Positions 9,559 through 21,873 of a stretch of 64,000 nucleotides of DNA are shown here, one piece after another. The position numbers and the translations under genes are program-made. Source of the stretch: Dactylonectria macrodidyma (Eukaryota > Ascomycota > Sordariomycetes > Hypocreales > Nectriaceae); NCBI GenBank assembly GCA_020744425.1, contig JAGMUV010000001.1, positions 4,650,001 to 4,714,000 of the forward strand, given 5' to 3'. The notes under the pieces are model-generated. The model saw only the letters and a list, made by a program, of their open reading frames with translations. It was not told the origin of the DNA and did not search any database. The stretch's first letter is position 1. Each line of letters opens with the position of its first letter.

Positions 9559-11852
9559 ATGGCTATCCTTTCCTTTCTCTTTGGTCGTAATTCTTTCTCA
9601 TTCTCTTCTTGTCTGTTGATTCTTTCCCTCATTCTCTCATTGGCGCGCCCCAATCTCGCCGCGTATGTTCAGCAGCAGGATTGTTTCCCCTTGTTGGCGG
9701 CCTCTGGACACGATGTGTCGTCGCACCATCGACTGACCCCAGAGAGCCTGTCAGCATTTCTTCAAAACGACAACGATGGGAGTCGTTTGGAGCTTCGCAT
9801 CATCAATGGATTTCCTGCCTCATCGTCGTGCGAGCAAATCCTGCGCCAGAACGTCACGGCTGGTGTGACGTTGCTCGAACTCGGGGGCTCGCATCACTAC
9901 ACAGGAGACATCTTGAACACGTCCTGCTATCTCTCGCCCTGGCCCAAAAATGGCAAAAAAGAATTGGGAAGCGAGTTGAAAATCTTGTTCCACGTTGATC
10001 GACCGCATCCCTTGGCGGCTTACAAGCTCAATGTGGACCTACTCGATGCAGATGACCTCCCTGTTGGATGTGTCGATGCATTCCTCACGCCTGACATTGG
10101 TGCGGTTGCGTATGACGCTTGTCTTTTGGGACCATTAGCCATCTTTATTTTGGTGGTCCTTGCTGCTGGATGGCGCGAGATGTTAAATGCAGGACGGGTT
10201 GGCGACGAGGATGAGGACGATGGAAACTCGCGGTTGTCGAGTCGCTTACACCTCACAAGGATTGCTGACTGTCTTTCCTACATCCAGTTCATCTTCTTTT
10301 CTGGAGCGCTGAGCCTGCGATATCCAGGGTTTGTTCAACCTGTTGTCAGCCCGTCTAGCTGGTCCACCTTGATGCTCCCCCGAGGCCTAGTTGTCCAACA
10401 CAGCGTCTACTCTGGGACTCATGATGGCATCTACGAAATCAACGGAACCTTTGGTGGAACACCGGGACTAGAGCTGATGACCCAGGTCACCGGTGCCCCC
10501 GTTACCATGGGTACTTGGACCAACATTATTTCGCTCGCTTTCGCCATCCTGCTCTTCCTCTTTTGCATCATCCAAATTGGACTCAGGCTAAGATGGACGC
10601 GCGACTGGTTTCGAGATGCAAGCTCCTGGAATTTGCAGCGCACGTCTGCCGATCGACACAAGGCGAATGCGTGGATTGTGCTGCGCGTCTTCCTGAGCTA
10701 CTTGCTCATGCCCCTCGTTGCCTGGACCACATACCAGATTGAATTGGCTCGAATCCTTCCGGGATATTATACACTCGTTTCGGCTGTTGTCATTTCTCTA
10801 GTGCTCGTTGCTTGTTGGTGGGGAATGTCCCAAAGGGGCCCCCAGAATATGGGCTATCTTATCATCGACTCGTCCCAAGAGGAACAGACAGGCGATTTGA
10901 CATCACGAACGCAGGATCTATACACACTAGCCACGTTTGTACTCCTTTTCGTTCGGGGAGCCGCAATCGGTGGGCTACAAGACCTTGGCATTGTACAGCT
11001 GCTGGTCCTGCTTGTTTGCGAAGTCTCTCAGCTGGTCTTGATGGGCTGGGCAGGGTCGGTCACAGGCTTATCATCGAGGGCATCGATGGTTTCTTGTGCA
11101 AAACTCTGTGTTCTCCTCGCATGCGTTGGATTGGTTCCAGGCGTGGCTGGCTATAAAGCCAGCAGCGCCATTGGGTACGGAATCCTTGTATTCCATGTCC
11201 TCATCTTGGTCGTCTTATTTTTCGTACCTACAGTATACGAAATTTGTGGGCTTGCCGTGGCCGCTTTCCAGAATACAATGGTCACCGAACCAGATCAGGA
11301 AGAAGAAAGACCTCAGGTACGATCATCATAAACCTTCTGACCTGGCTTGGCATTAACCGTCTTCAGATCTACGGCCTCCGCCAACTTCATAGACGTCCGA
11401 ACACGCAAAACAATCTTTCCATTCAGGGATTGAACATTGTCGATCGAAGTAGCTCGGCCAGTGCCGACTCGGACACCCCGTCCTTCCGGTCGCCTCGGGT
11501 CTCGTCGCTAGCGTCGGTGCCCTCATCTCCACAGCCGCTGAGGACGCATTTCCGCTCGCCGAGGTCCCAGAGCTCATTCGCGAACCTCCTCGAGAAGAAC
11601 CACCAACCGAGAATCTCGGGTGTATCCTCGTCGGACGAGAGTCAGAGCTCTGGTCAGAGTATCACAGAAGAAGTGTCGCTTGAGTTACCGATTCCTCGAA
11701 CGTCGACACCGGGCGTCGACTATTCATTCCGCGAGGCAGACCTGTACTATATCCGCCCTCGCCAGCTCTCATTCCGTCAAAATGGACCTAGCTCGGATGC
11801 CGCGCCAGCAGGCTTCATACGAAAATTGAAATCCTGGGCACGTCGGGCATGA
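9559..11852 (+). CDS. TRP-like multi-membrane protein with N-terminal luminal domain
   Basis: Two exons, 9559-11316 and 11367-11852 (intron gtacga...ttcag), give 747 residues. I chose the ATG at 9559 because it opens a clear signal peptide (MAILSFLFGRNSFSFSSC, then a hydrophobic run); the frame upstream begins only at a TTG. Residues 35-185 form a soluble Cys-containing domain. About nine hydrophobic segments follow between residues 190 and 565 (for example IISLAFAILLFLFCIIQIGL and GILVFHVLILVVLFFVPTVY). A Ser-rich hydrophilic tail covers residues 590-747, mainly from exon 2. This plan (signal peptide, ML-like lipid-binding domain, about nine TM, long cytoplasmic tail) fits the fungal TRP-like/Pkd2/flavin-carrier group, but similarity is too weak for a firm assignment. 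It is likely in the plasma membrane or ER. Confidence 0.65.
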
Positions 11853-12127
11853 GAATGTCCGGCCTAGCAATAAGCTCGCGTTGACTGACCGACTCGACTT
11901 CCCGAACCAGCCACCACTCTGCCCATCCTCTTCCGTGTCTGGTCTCGCCTTCGTGCCCCAGTTTCGGGGCAGCCCAGTCTCCCTGCCTACTGCCTGGGGC
12001 AGCTTGAGGCCGCTTTTCCCGAGCACCCAAGCTTTCCGTGCCAACTCGTCTTGGAATATTGGGCCGGCTGTCTTACTGCTAACGGGACCTCAACTTAGAA
12101 CACAACGACGACGGACACATCCACACC
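11853..12127. other. Short intergenic region
   Basis: This is the 3' flank of the membrane-protein gene. No feature was seen. Confidence 0.4.
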
Positions 12128-13661
12128 ATGTTTGCTGCCTTCTTTTCAAGTGCCTTTTCGGATACCTGTGTCAACTCAGAAGCCAACGTTAATTGGGCTC
12201 TCTCCAAAGAACCCCATCTGGGTCTTCCAAATATGTTTCAAAGAGATAACAACCACCTTACGATTTTGGTTCTTGCATGGCCATATGTTTTGTCTGCGCG
12301 ATATCCGAGCTGATGCCGGGTGCCAAACCACTGCAGTACACCGATAGTTGTGCCAATGAGCTCGAATTTACAGATATAGCCTCTAGCCAACCAGCTGGTT
12401 CGATATCTGTAGATCTAGGTACTGCCGATAGAGATGCACTCTGATGGTGGGGAGCTGTCCTAGCTCCCGGGGAGGGTTGGCTTGCAACTATCGACGGTCC
12501 CCTCACGGAATTGCGATCGCCATGGTCTGTTCGGCTTCCGAAGATGCCTATCTTTGCGCTTCCAGCAGCATCATTTTCTCCACCTGCGTCCTTCACTACG
12601 GCCATGCAATACCTGTTGGAGTACAGTGCGTTTCACTGTATTGAAGACCAGTCATGCGGCACTAGCTACAGCATTACTTCTACCATTGGCAAACCTCGGG
12701 GGCGGGCGAATCCCGCTCCCAATTCCTCGAATTATGCACAAGTCAGGCTTACCAAAGGCCTTTCGACTGGGGAATGCAAGGCAACATGGACTTGATGGAC
12801 TTTCGACCTCGCAGCTTGATAAGCTCCTTAATTTAAGCTGTAACCGGAACGTCCTATCAGCCCTTCCTTTGAGCAACTTTTTCGACTCTACCGTACCCTG
12901 CAATCTTGCTAGCGCATGGCTCCAAGGTACCTTCACAGTCCTTGATGAGGCTCAGGCTGATCACGCGGCCATTGCACATATTTTGGCCGCAGGAACCCTC
13001 AGCTCATTTTTTGTGGTTAGGAGCACTCCTTACAGGCCTTAATAAAAGTCTTCTCAGGCGGGCTCGACTTGGAAGTTGCGATATTGAGTTACACTCAGCA
13101 GCGTGGACGCAAACACTGCAAAGTTTCATGCAGCTGCCTCTATCTCAGCATCCAAAATCCAGTGCAATCCAGCGTAGCGATGAATGCCGTCTGCTCTACC
13201 TCGCTTCCGAGGAGTATCAATCACATGTCCCTACATCCCCGTGGGGACCATTCGGAGAGACCGCCATGAATGACACTGAAATCGACGTTCGTCTGCATGC
13301 AGATTGTAACGGCCACAGTCTTGGGTACAAATCATGGTCATGGAATCGCAACGAGGGAAACAATTACGTCCATACAACAACACTCAACAGTGCGTCGGTT
13401 GGTGCACCAAATGCAACATCGTATGCGCCTTGCTTGGAGGCCACAATGGACAGCAGCAACAACAATGAAGACGCCATTACGCCTTTTGAAGCTTTCGACC
13501 TAGAAGATGACGACGCCTCTTTCCATGCGACCGTCAATGTTTTTATGTGGCCTCGCCGAGATGGATTCCCAGCTGCCGAGCAGGACATACGTCACCATGA
13601 ATGGCTGTGCGAGGTTCTTGACCAAGAAGCGGAAGAAGCTTATGAGTCATGTTCGGATTGA
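12128..13661 (+). pseudogene. Frameshifted relic of a large fungal family, paralogous to the gene at 29.2 kb
   Basis: Coding-like sequence continues across three frame changes and one stop. The 12128 frame ends LTILVLAWPYVLSARYPS and shifts near 12300 to ELMPGAKPLQYTDSCANELE. A TGA stands between AL and WWGAVLAPGEGWLATI where Trp is likely. The frame shifts again near 12655 (ALATALLLPLANLG, LSALPLSNFFDSTVPCNLAS) and again near 13000 (SAHFLWLGALLTGLNKSLLR, DECRLLYLASEEYQS), ending at the stop at 13661 (NVFMWPRRDGFPAAEQDIR). Collinear matches to the intact protein at 29234-31366 are YTDSC, the LAP..GW block, and CNL.S.WL. Function of the family is unknown. Part of the 3' half (12906-13661) is still open, so a truncated product cannot be excluded. 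Confidence 0.65.
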
Positions 13662-14188
13662 GGGGATGCTGACGGGGGGGGGGGGAAAGGAGGAAAGTGA
13701 AGTCAGCTATATCCCAACCTAAGTTGACACGATAGAGGACCAGACTAGATGGAACATCAAACAGCTTCGTATAATCCGGTCCAAAGACATGGCTAAGCGA
13801 ACCTCGTTTGTTTTCAGCCCAATGTTCAAGGGCGTAGGTCTCGAGGTTGAGGCCTTGTATGTATTGAGAAAATGGTAGGCCCCTGGGTACCTTAGGCATT
13901 GATGTTGATAAAGCTGGCGAGAAATACCCAATTGATTCCATTGATTCAATTGATACAAGAATGATTAGGGCTCATGATGGGGTCAAAGGAAGATGTTCAT
14001 GTCGACCCTGGACTCCTCCATGACAGCCCCCCCCCCCCCCCCCCCCCCCACCAAGTGGAGCCGCTGGCCGGACCGAAGCTTCCCAGGTCCCACCACCATC
14101 GACGACATCACCATCACCTTCAGCAATCACTTGCTCGAAACCCTCGACGATTCCTCTTCTTCGCTGCGACAATCGCTCGCCCGTCGCA
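13662..14188. other. Intergenic region with G and C homopolymer tracts, promoter side of SURF1
   Basis: It contains a G run at 13674-13685 (12 nt) and a C run at 14027-14049 (23 nt). The open frames on either strand here appear to be chance frames. The end of the region is the 5' flank of SURF1. Confidence 0.5.
14027..14049 (+). repeat. Poly-C tract, 23 nt
   Basis: An uninterrupted run of 23 C lies 139 bp upstream of the SURF1 start. Such long G/C homopolymers are rare in coding-dense fungal DNA and are prone to length change. Confidence 0.95.
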
Positions 14189-15377
14189 ATGAACGCGCCC
14201 CGGAACCTGCTCCTGCGCAGCCTGCGAGCGGCCCGGCCAGTTCCCCGCTGCTGTGCCCGCGCCACCCGACCCGTACCACCGCCGAAAAGACCGTTCACGA
14301 CCTCGTCCGGACGCTCGAACAAGCACCAGCAACAGCCCGCCGAAGACCCAAACTTTACATCTATTCTTGATGGCACGCCGCAGCTCGTTCGGGCAGGCAA
14401 GCAGCATGGCCCAGGCCTCATCATCCTCGGTAAGGAAGTCTGGCCCCGTCTCGCCAGTCGAACCACTCTCTCTGACCTCGGGGGCTTAATCAGCCATCAT
14501 CCCCATCACGGCCTTCATCCTAGGCTCGTGGCAAGTCCAGCGGCTGGGCTGGAAGTCGGAGCTGATCGCCAAGTTCGAGGACCGGCTGGTGCGCGACCCG
14601 CTACCGCTGCCGCCGACTATCGACCCGGACGCGGTGCACGACTTCGACTACCGCCGGGTGCTCGCGACGGGCCGCTTCCGCCACGACCAGGAGATGCTCA
14701 TCGGCCCGCGCATGCGAGACGGTACCGACGGGTTTATGGTCGTCACGCCGCTCGAGCGCGACGGCGCGTCGACCATCCTCATCAACCGCGGCTGGATCGA
14801 CAAGAAGCACAGGAGTCAGCGGTCTCGCCCGGACGGCCTGCCTACCGGACAAGTCACCGTCGAGGGATTGCTGCGCGAGCCTTGGAAGAAGAATATGTTT
14901 ACGCCCGAGAACAGGCCCGAGAGGGGTGACTTCTTTTTTCCCGACGTCAAGCAGATGGCTGCGCTGACGGGCAGCCAGCCTGTCTGGGTCGAGGCAACTA
15001 TGGGTATGTCTATCAAATCGTGCCTTGCTTTCTAGGCCATCAGTCTCTTTCCATGGCTTTCCTTTGACTCAGTCCATTGCCCTGCTTGCTAACAAACAAC
15101 AGAACCAGAGTTCATGCGCATGGTCGACTATGAGGCCCGAGGCATCCCCTATGGCCGAGCCGCCGAGGTCAACCTCCGCAACAACCACGCCCAATACATC
15201 TTCACTTGGTATGTCCACATCCCCACTCATCCCCAGCACTTCTTCTTTGTCCTTGACCCTGACCAAGCGCCTCTCAGGTATGGCCTCTGCGCGGCTACCT
15301 CTATTATGCTGTTCATGGTCGTCAAGAAGCCCTCATCGGATATCGCCCGACGCGTGGCCCGTTCCAGGGGCTTCTAG
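14189..15377 (+). CDS. shy1: SURF1/Shy1, cytochrome c oxidase assembly factor
   Basis: There are four exons, 14189-14429, 14494-15003, 15103-15208 and 15278-15377, with consensus borders, giving 318 residues. The N-terminus (MNAPRNLLLRSLRAARPVPR) is Arg-rich without acids, as in a mitochondrial presequence. The first membrane segment leads into GSWQVQRLGWK, the SURF1 family hallmark. The intermembrane-space domain contains FDYRRVLATGRF, ILINRGWI and GLLREPW. The C-terminal NLRNNHAQYIFTWYGL precedes the second membrane segment. Shy1 is an inner-membrane protein that helps insert heme into Cox1 during complex IV assembly. The length is typical. Its stop codon is only 43 bp from that of CENP-T, transcribed toward it. 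Confidence 0.93.
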
Positions 15378-15420
15378 GCTAAAGACACATACGCTATCCC
15401 ACTCATATCTGTGTAACAAC

Positions 15421-17126
15421 TCATGTAACCTCTGTAACGTCCTCTTCGCCGACGTCCCGCGCCCGATTGGCACGACGCCGCTTTGCGGGCTGCGGAACTG
15501 GCATCCTCAGCTCCTGGAGCAGTTCCCGAGGGAGGTGTCTCTGCGCCAGGGAGAAGATGGTGGACCGAGACCCGACCTGGCGTTGCCTGTACCATATTTA
15601 GCATCTGGAGAAATAAATCAAGGAGCCGATACCCGTAACATACCGCTTCATGAGCGTCACCACGTCGCTCTCTTCAATCGTCTTGCGCTTCGCGTGATCG
15701 GCATACGCGCCGAGGTCGTCTCCAAGCTGCTCGAAGAACCACTCGGACGCCTGCGTGAGAGCCTCGAGGGTATCTGGTGAGATGCGCTGATTGCTAAGCC
15801 CGGAGGATTGCAGCGCAGTCTGCGCAACCCGCTTGACGAACGACGGGGGCAAGGCAGGGTACTCAATGCCGTGTCTCGATATCCGCTTCTTTTTCCTCCG
15901 GGCCTTGAGTGATGCTTTCGCTTTGGCGACTGCCTCTGCTGTCCCATAAGGTTCTGGATCCACCCTGAAAGACTCAGGCTCTGCCCTGAACGACTCGGGT
16001 TCTGCCCTGGTCGGCTCATCTTCTATGATGGAACTGTGATCATCGACACCACCGGCATCAAAATCGAAACCCCCCTCCTCAAAGCCAAATCCTCCCATGT
16101 CTGAGTCGGAGTCAGCAAGCGCAACATCCCCATCTGCCTCCGCCCGTTCTTCAGCTCCCATGGCCTCGGCAACGGAGTGCTCGATGATGGGTGATGTTGG
16201 AGCGATGTCCGCAGCGGGTTCTGACATGAGGAACGTGGTTTGCTCTCCGACCCCATCCGGAATCTCCAGGCCAAAGTCACTTTCACGGCCCATGGTGAGC
16301 GGGCGTGTTTGGTCGGCGTCGAATCTGTGGTTGGTTAGAACTTGTGCTCATCTCCTGACGCGCTGGGGCCTTACCGCTCGAGAGCCGAATCATCTTCGCC
16401 GGCCTGGGCCTGAATATCCTCTAACAGTCCGGGGAAGAAGTCTGACACTTGACCAATGTCGTCCGAGAGCTCGTTGAAGGCATCGCTGACCCGTACACTC
16501 CCAAAACTACTCCGCGACAATCTAGAACCCGTTTGATCAAAGCGTCGTGGCAGCTCAATTGATCCAACGGTGAAGTTTTCATCCTCAATTCCTGATAGTC
16601 GAGGCGGCCGTAGGTCTTCGTCCGAGTCGGCGTCGTCAGAAATTTCAATGGGCAAGGTAAGCTCTGGTCGACTGATTGGCTCGTCGTCGTCATCGTCGTC
16701 GTAGTCTAGTTCGTCATCGTCCTGATCTTCCTGTATCGGCTCGAACTTAGACTTCTCGTCGGGCGAAGACGAAGACGAGGAAACGGACTGGCTGGCGGGT
16801 GCGAGAAGCTTGCCGAGGGTGCGCAAAAGGCCCAATGGCGTCTCGCGCTGCTGCATCAAGCTGCGGCGACGGTTCTTTCCAGGCGTGAAAATGGCGGTGC
16901 GACGCTGGTTCAGGGCGCGGCGCGCGGCCTTCGCATGCGGCGTAGGCGCATTGTTTCTCTGACCGGCCGAGCCCGGCGTGCGGCGGATGGAGTTGCGCAG
17001 TTCTCGGGGGCCGGAGCGATCGAGCGGCGTGTGGACGGAGCGGCGGCTGGAGAGCGGATCGCCATTGATGGGACGTCGATTCGGGGTTCGCGACGGCGTC
17101 TTCGCCGTGGGCGTCGTGTTATCCAT
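15421..17126 (-). CDS. CENP-T histone-fold kinetochore protein
   Basis: There are three exons on the minus strand, 17126-16375, 16324-15644 and 15586-15421, giving 532 residues. The N-terminal half is basic and Thr/Pro/Arg-rich (TPSRTPNRRP, TAIFTPGKNRRRS). The middle is acidic and disordered, with a threefold repeat of the type RAEPESF/RVDPEPY near residue 370. The C-terminal region from about residue 400 is the histone fold, with YPALPPSFVKRVAQTAL, ALTQASEWFFEQLGDDLGAY and AKRKTIEESDVVTLMKRQR. The CENP-T extension RHLPRELLQELRMP follows it. CENP-T pairs with CENP-W on centromeric DNA, and its N-terminus recruits the Ndc80 complex in other species. The last exon starts after an acceptor at 15587; a nearer alternative AG leads to a stop. 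Confidence 0.88.
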
Positions 17127-19232
17127 GATGGCCCTCGAGTGGGAGAAGTCGCGGGCCGCAGCCGCTCGTGGGTCGACTTGCGCGCAGGCAGGGAGGGCTG
17201 GCGACAGCGGTCGGACAGCGATGAAACGAGAGACGCACGGATCGTTTGGATTGAAGGTCGGAGAATTTGGCAGTGAAACTTTTATCCCGCCTGGCGGTTA
17301 TGGTGACGGGTGTTGTTGTGGTTGTCAGATGTCATCGAGTCTAAGCGGGAGCAGGTGCAAAGGTGGGACGCGACCAGCTTGCATCCAGAGACGCGACTGG
17401 CCCTTCAGTGGAAAGAGGTACCTGAGGTGTTCCCACAGGCACAGGGTTAGGTGGTGTGGTGGGGGTGCACGGACCCACATACACACGTCTCCCTAAGCTC
17501 TCACAGCCGCTGGCTAAACGGGACCGCAAAACACCAAAGTGAATGACACGGGGTGAGACGATACGTAGTTCCTAGTTGTAATACTGGGATGAAATCGTTG
17601 GAACGCTGCGTGACGTTCGACTGTTTCTCCTCTGTCTGATGTTCCCTCGGCACGCTTGCGGTGCATCCTGACAGATCGAAAACGCCTACCGGTTAAAACA
17701 TATGTTCCATCAGTCCTAGCGGCCAAGCCTCAGAGAGGAGAGCCAGCTGGGTGAGCAGAGCTTATAGCAAGCTTGTTCGACGAGTCAGGCACTCCAACTC
17801 CAAAGTCTTTGGATGAACTCAAATTATCTTCAAGCCCTCTATTCCAAGTCTCTTTCCCGGTTCAACTCTCTCCAGTTGCTGCCATCATCACGTCCACTGC
17901 CAGTTACAGTTCCATCCCGTGGAGTGCACATGCGGGGCGTTCCGTGCGCTGCGGCATCCTGATACAAGAGGTTCAGGTGAGAGACGGATGGTGGTTTGCC
18001 CGATCGCTGACCAGAAACGACACAATACTACGTAGGTTAGGCCGCGTGTCATGTATGCACATTACGCAGACAAAGGACAATTGCTCCAACGTTGTGTCTT
18101 GTGTTGCGCGGCTAGCTTGGATGGAATCTTGAATGGAACGTTGAGTGGAAGGCTCCCCTCCACAATGTTCATCAGCCGGGGTTCGCTGGAGTGAGCATTA
18201 CATCATTTGTCAAAAGATGCACGCAGCCGTGCCCAGCCATCAACGGCATGGATAATTTCTCTTCTGGACTTGGGCCCTCCATACTCGGCAGAATTGTTTA
18301 GCATTCTTCAGATGCAACAATCAACGCGAGCAGTGACAGAAACACCAACCTCCAGCGCGCCTAGATGGTACATAACGTGCCCTAGCTCCAGCAGGTGTCA
18401 AGGGCGTTATCTCGGAAGCCAGACCTGCACGCGATGAATCACTTATTGATGATGCTAGCTAGACAAGCCTAATAGATAAAGCTCGACCGGCTCAGACACA
18501 ACCAGATAGGTACTAACCCAACCCCCTCCCTCACGCTGCTGCCGCCTGCTCGCCCTCTAGTCTGTCATAATCCCCAGTCCATAGAAGCCCGGTACTCGAC
18601 TCATCACCCATCATAGGATGGAGAGGACGCGCAGAATAAGCGCCCGACATCTCTCTTGGCCGCGACGTGGGACGGATCCAAGCCATGACTGCTCGAAGCT
18701 CTCCGATCAGCCAGCCAATGGAAGAGGGCCCTAGAGCGATATGTGGCGATGTCCTGAAGCAGCAGCCCTGTCCGATGTGCAGCACGCTCTTAAAAATCCC
18801 CTGCCCCCCGGTTTCACGACTCCCTTGGGGGCCTTTCAGCCACCTCCGGCCCCCTGTAGGACTGGACGTCGCACTTTGCACTTCATCCTTCGTCTTTCGC
18901 GGTATCAAGTGGCTTGTAGCCCTATAATTCACGGCCTGTATTCCGACATGGCATGGGTTGCATGTGTGGCTTCCCAGCCCCTCGTTGCCACTCTACCTTG
19001 ACTTGACGGAGGACTGACCTCGGCACTGTATACTCATACTACTATGGATGTAGAATGATGACTTTTAGTCTACCTATTGCAGTTTGTAGAGGTATGTCGT
19101 CAAGGTATGTACTGGTCTGTGTGAATAAGCTGTCGCAATGAGAGTTGCCGCTACCCATGTGCGGAGCGGCCCCTCTTTTGCGGCGTTGTTCTGTGAAGAC
19201 TGAAGTGTGAGAGTGTGATGTGTGAGGCTTGA

Positions 19233-19268
19233 GCGCCTCCTCCGGCGCCTCCTCCGGCGCTTCCTCCA
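19233..19268 (+). repeat. 12-nt tandem repeat, three units
   Basis: The unit gcgcctcctccg occurs twice perfectly (19233-19256) and a third time with one change. Confidence 0.85.
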
Positions 19269-19814
19269 CCACCCTCAATGCGGATTCCAGCGAAATCCAC
19301 CAGGCCACAATCCAATACCAAGCGTCAAGTGGCATATGGAGCACCCGTCAGTCATTCCATCACCCACCCATTCATGAAGCCCATTCCGCAGTCCCGGGGC
19401 CATTGTTGGCTCGCTGGAGTCCCGACCCTGTCCAGACACCCCTGCCAATTGTCCGATCTGGCAGCTTTTCAATGGTGACAGGCGGCTCAGCGGCTGCATC
19501 TCTGGCACTCTGCATCTTCTGCATCATGCTTCCGGCATCCTTCAAGAGTCTCCCCAGTTAAAAGCTATATCCAGATTTAAAAATATCAAGTCCCTTGTTC
19601 CATTATTCACCTCGCGACCGTCAATTTTTCCATTGTCGAGCTATGGCCCTTGTCCGTACCAACTACAAGTCTCTTCTGCCCGCCACCGATCCACTCCCCC
19701 GGCCACCTTTTGCTTGCGGCAGGGCGAGGCGAGGGCCAGACTTGCTACCTTAGTTGACTAGAGACCTGGTAGACTGGGAGATCCTCACCTCACACCACTC
19801 TCACCACTTCCTCG

Positions 19815-19870
19815 CCATTCACCACTCACCATTCACCACTCCCCATTCACCACTCCCCATTCACCATTGT
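19815..19870 (+). repeat. 14-nt tandem repeat, four units
   Basis: The unit ccattcaccactcc occurs four times in a row (19815, 19829, 19843, 19857), with one change in the first unit and several at the end of the last. Confidence 0.9.
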
Positions 19871-20939
19871 CCATTAACCACTTACGTCCCTCCTGCACTC
19901 GCCTAACCCCAGCTCCACGGCGGCTCCACCGATCCCCAAGAGCCACTCATCCACCTGCTGCCGCTTCTGTTATTGCACTTGACTTCATCATCATCGCCTC
20001 CAAGCATCCATCCGCCTCTTCGTCCTCAGCCTCTGCCTCTGTCCTATAGTCAGTTCTCGCGGCTTCATCGGACAACGGAAATATCCGCCCTCACCCCTTT
20101 GGGCGCACGAACCTCTCCTCTTCTGGGCTGTCGCGCTCTTTTCGGCCTGCTCCGAATCGTGTTCCAGACGCCGCCGCAGCTGAGCTTCCTCAACCAGCCA
20201 ACGATACGCCGATACCAGCGACATAGTAAGTACAGTACCCACCCCCCGATTGGACCTCATCTGGTCAGAGCCCGTGGCATCTCCACTTTCCAGGCGCCCA
20301 GAGAGCCAGAGAAAGGGATCCAGCCAGAGGGAGGACAGCTCCAAGACCTGCTGCAAGCTGGCTTGGCTGGCTCATCCATGATCCATCCAGTCCATCCCCT
20401 GTCTCCTGGTCCATAGCCCCGAGCTCAGAGGCTAGAAGGCTAGGTAGGACTTGAGGAGGCTAGCAGAGTGCCCCCCCTCTAGGCTCTCCCCCCCGGAACC
20501 AGTTTGTTCAGCGTTCAGCGTCCCAGTGAAGCGACTCAGCAAGCGGGCGGTGGATCACTCCGATCGTTAAACCTCCTCATCCTCCTGTGGCCTCACCTCC
20601 TGCGGCACAAAACGCGTGAACCACGACTCGGCTGTGTCAACTCCTCTCTGACTTTTATGCAGCCTTGAAACTACCCCCTTCAGCAACCTCTGACTCGATA
20701 GCCTGCGTCGCTTCGTCTCTTTATCCAGCTTCGATCCCTTCTTCGTCCTCCCTCCCAACCGAGCTCATTTATCGCCCCCCCCAGTCCCTCCCTCCATCCC
20801 TCCCTCGGGAATACATCAGAGACACGACACCTCCACCACCTTGCCCGCCAAACTGCGCTCCCCGACCTCAACTTCCTCTCACCATCCTTTTTTCCACGAA
20901 GCTCATCATCCCGAATACTCCAAATAATTTATCGCAACA

Positions 20940-21873
<934 letters not shown>

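Larger units (their letters stand above)
17127..20939. other. 3.8-kb gene-free region upstream of Rac1 and CENP-T
   Basis: No frame in either direction looks like a gene. The last 300 bp are pyrimidine-rich (tccctccctccatccctccctc near 20790), typical of the leader of a well-expressed fungal gene. It contains two short tandem repeats at 19233-19268 and 19815-19870. Long 5' leaders or an unrecognised non-coding transcript are possible. Confidence 0.45.

Noticed and set aside
15598..15643. Nearer splice acceptor for the last CENP-T exon
   Set aside because: Using it gives an immediate in-frame stop; the acceptor at 15587 restores the conserved C-terminal extension.
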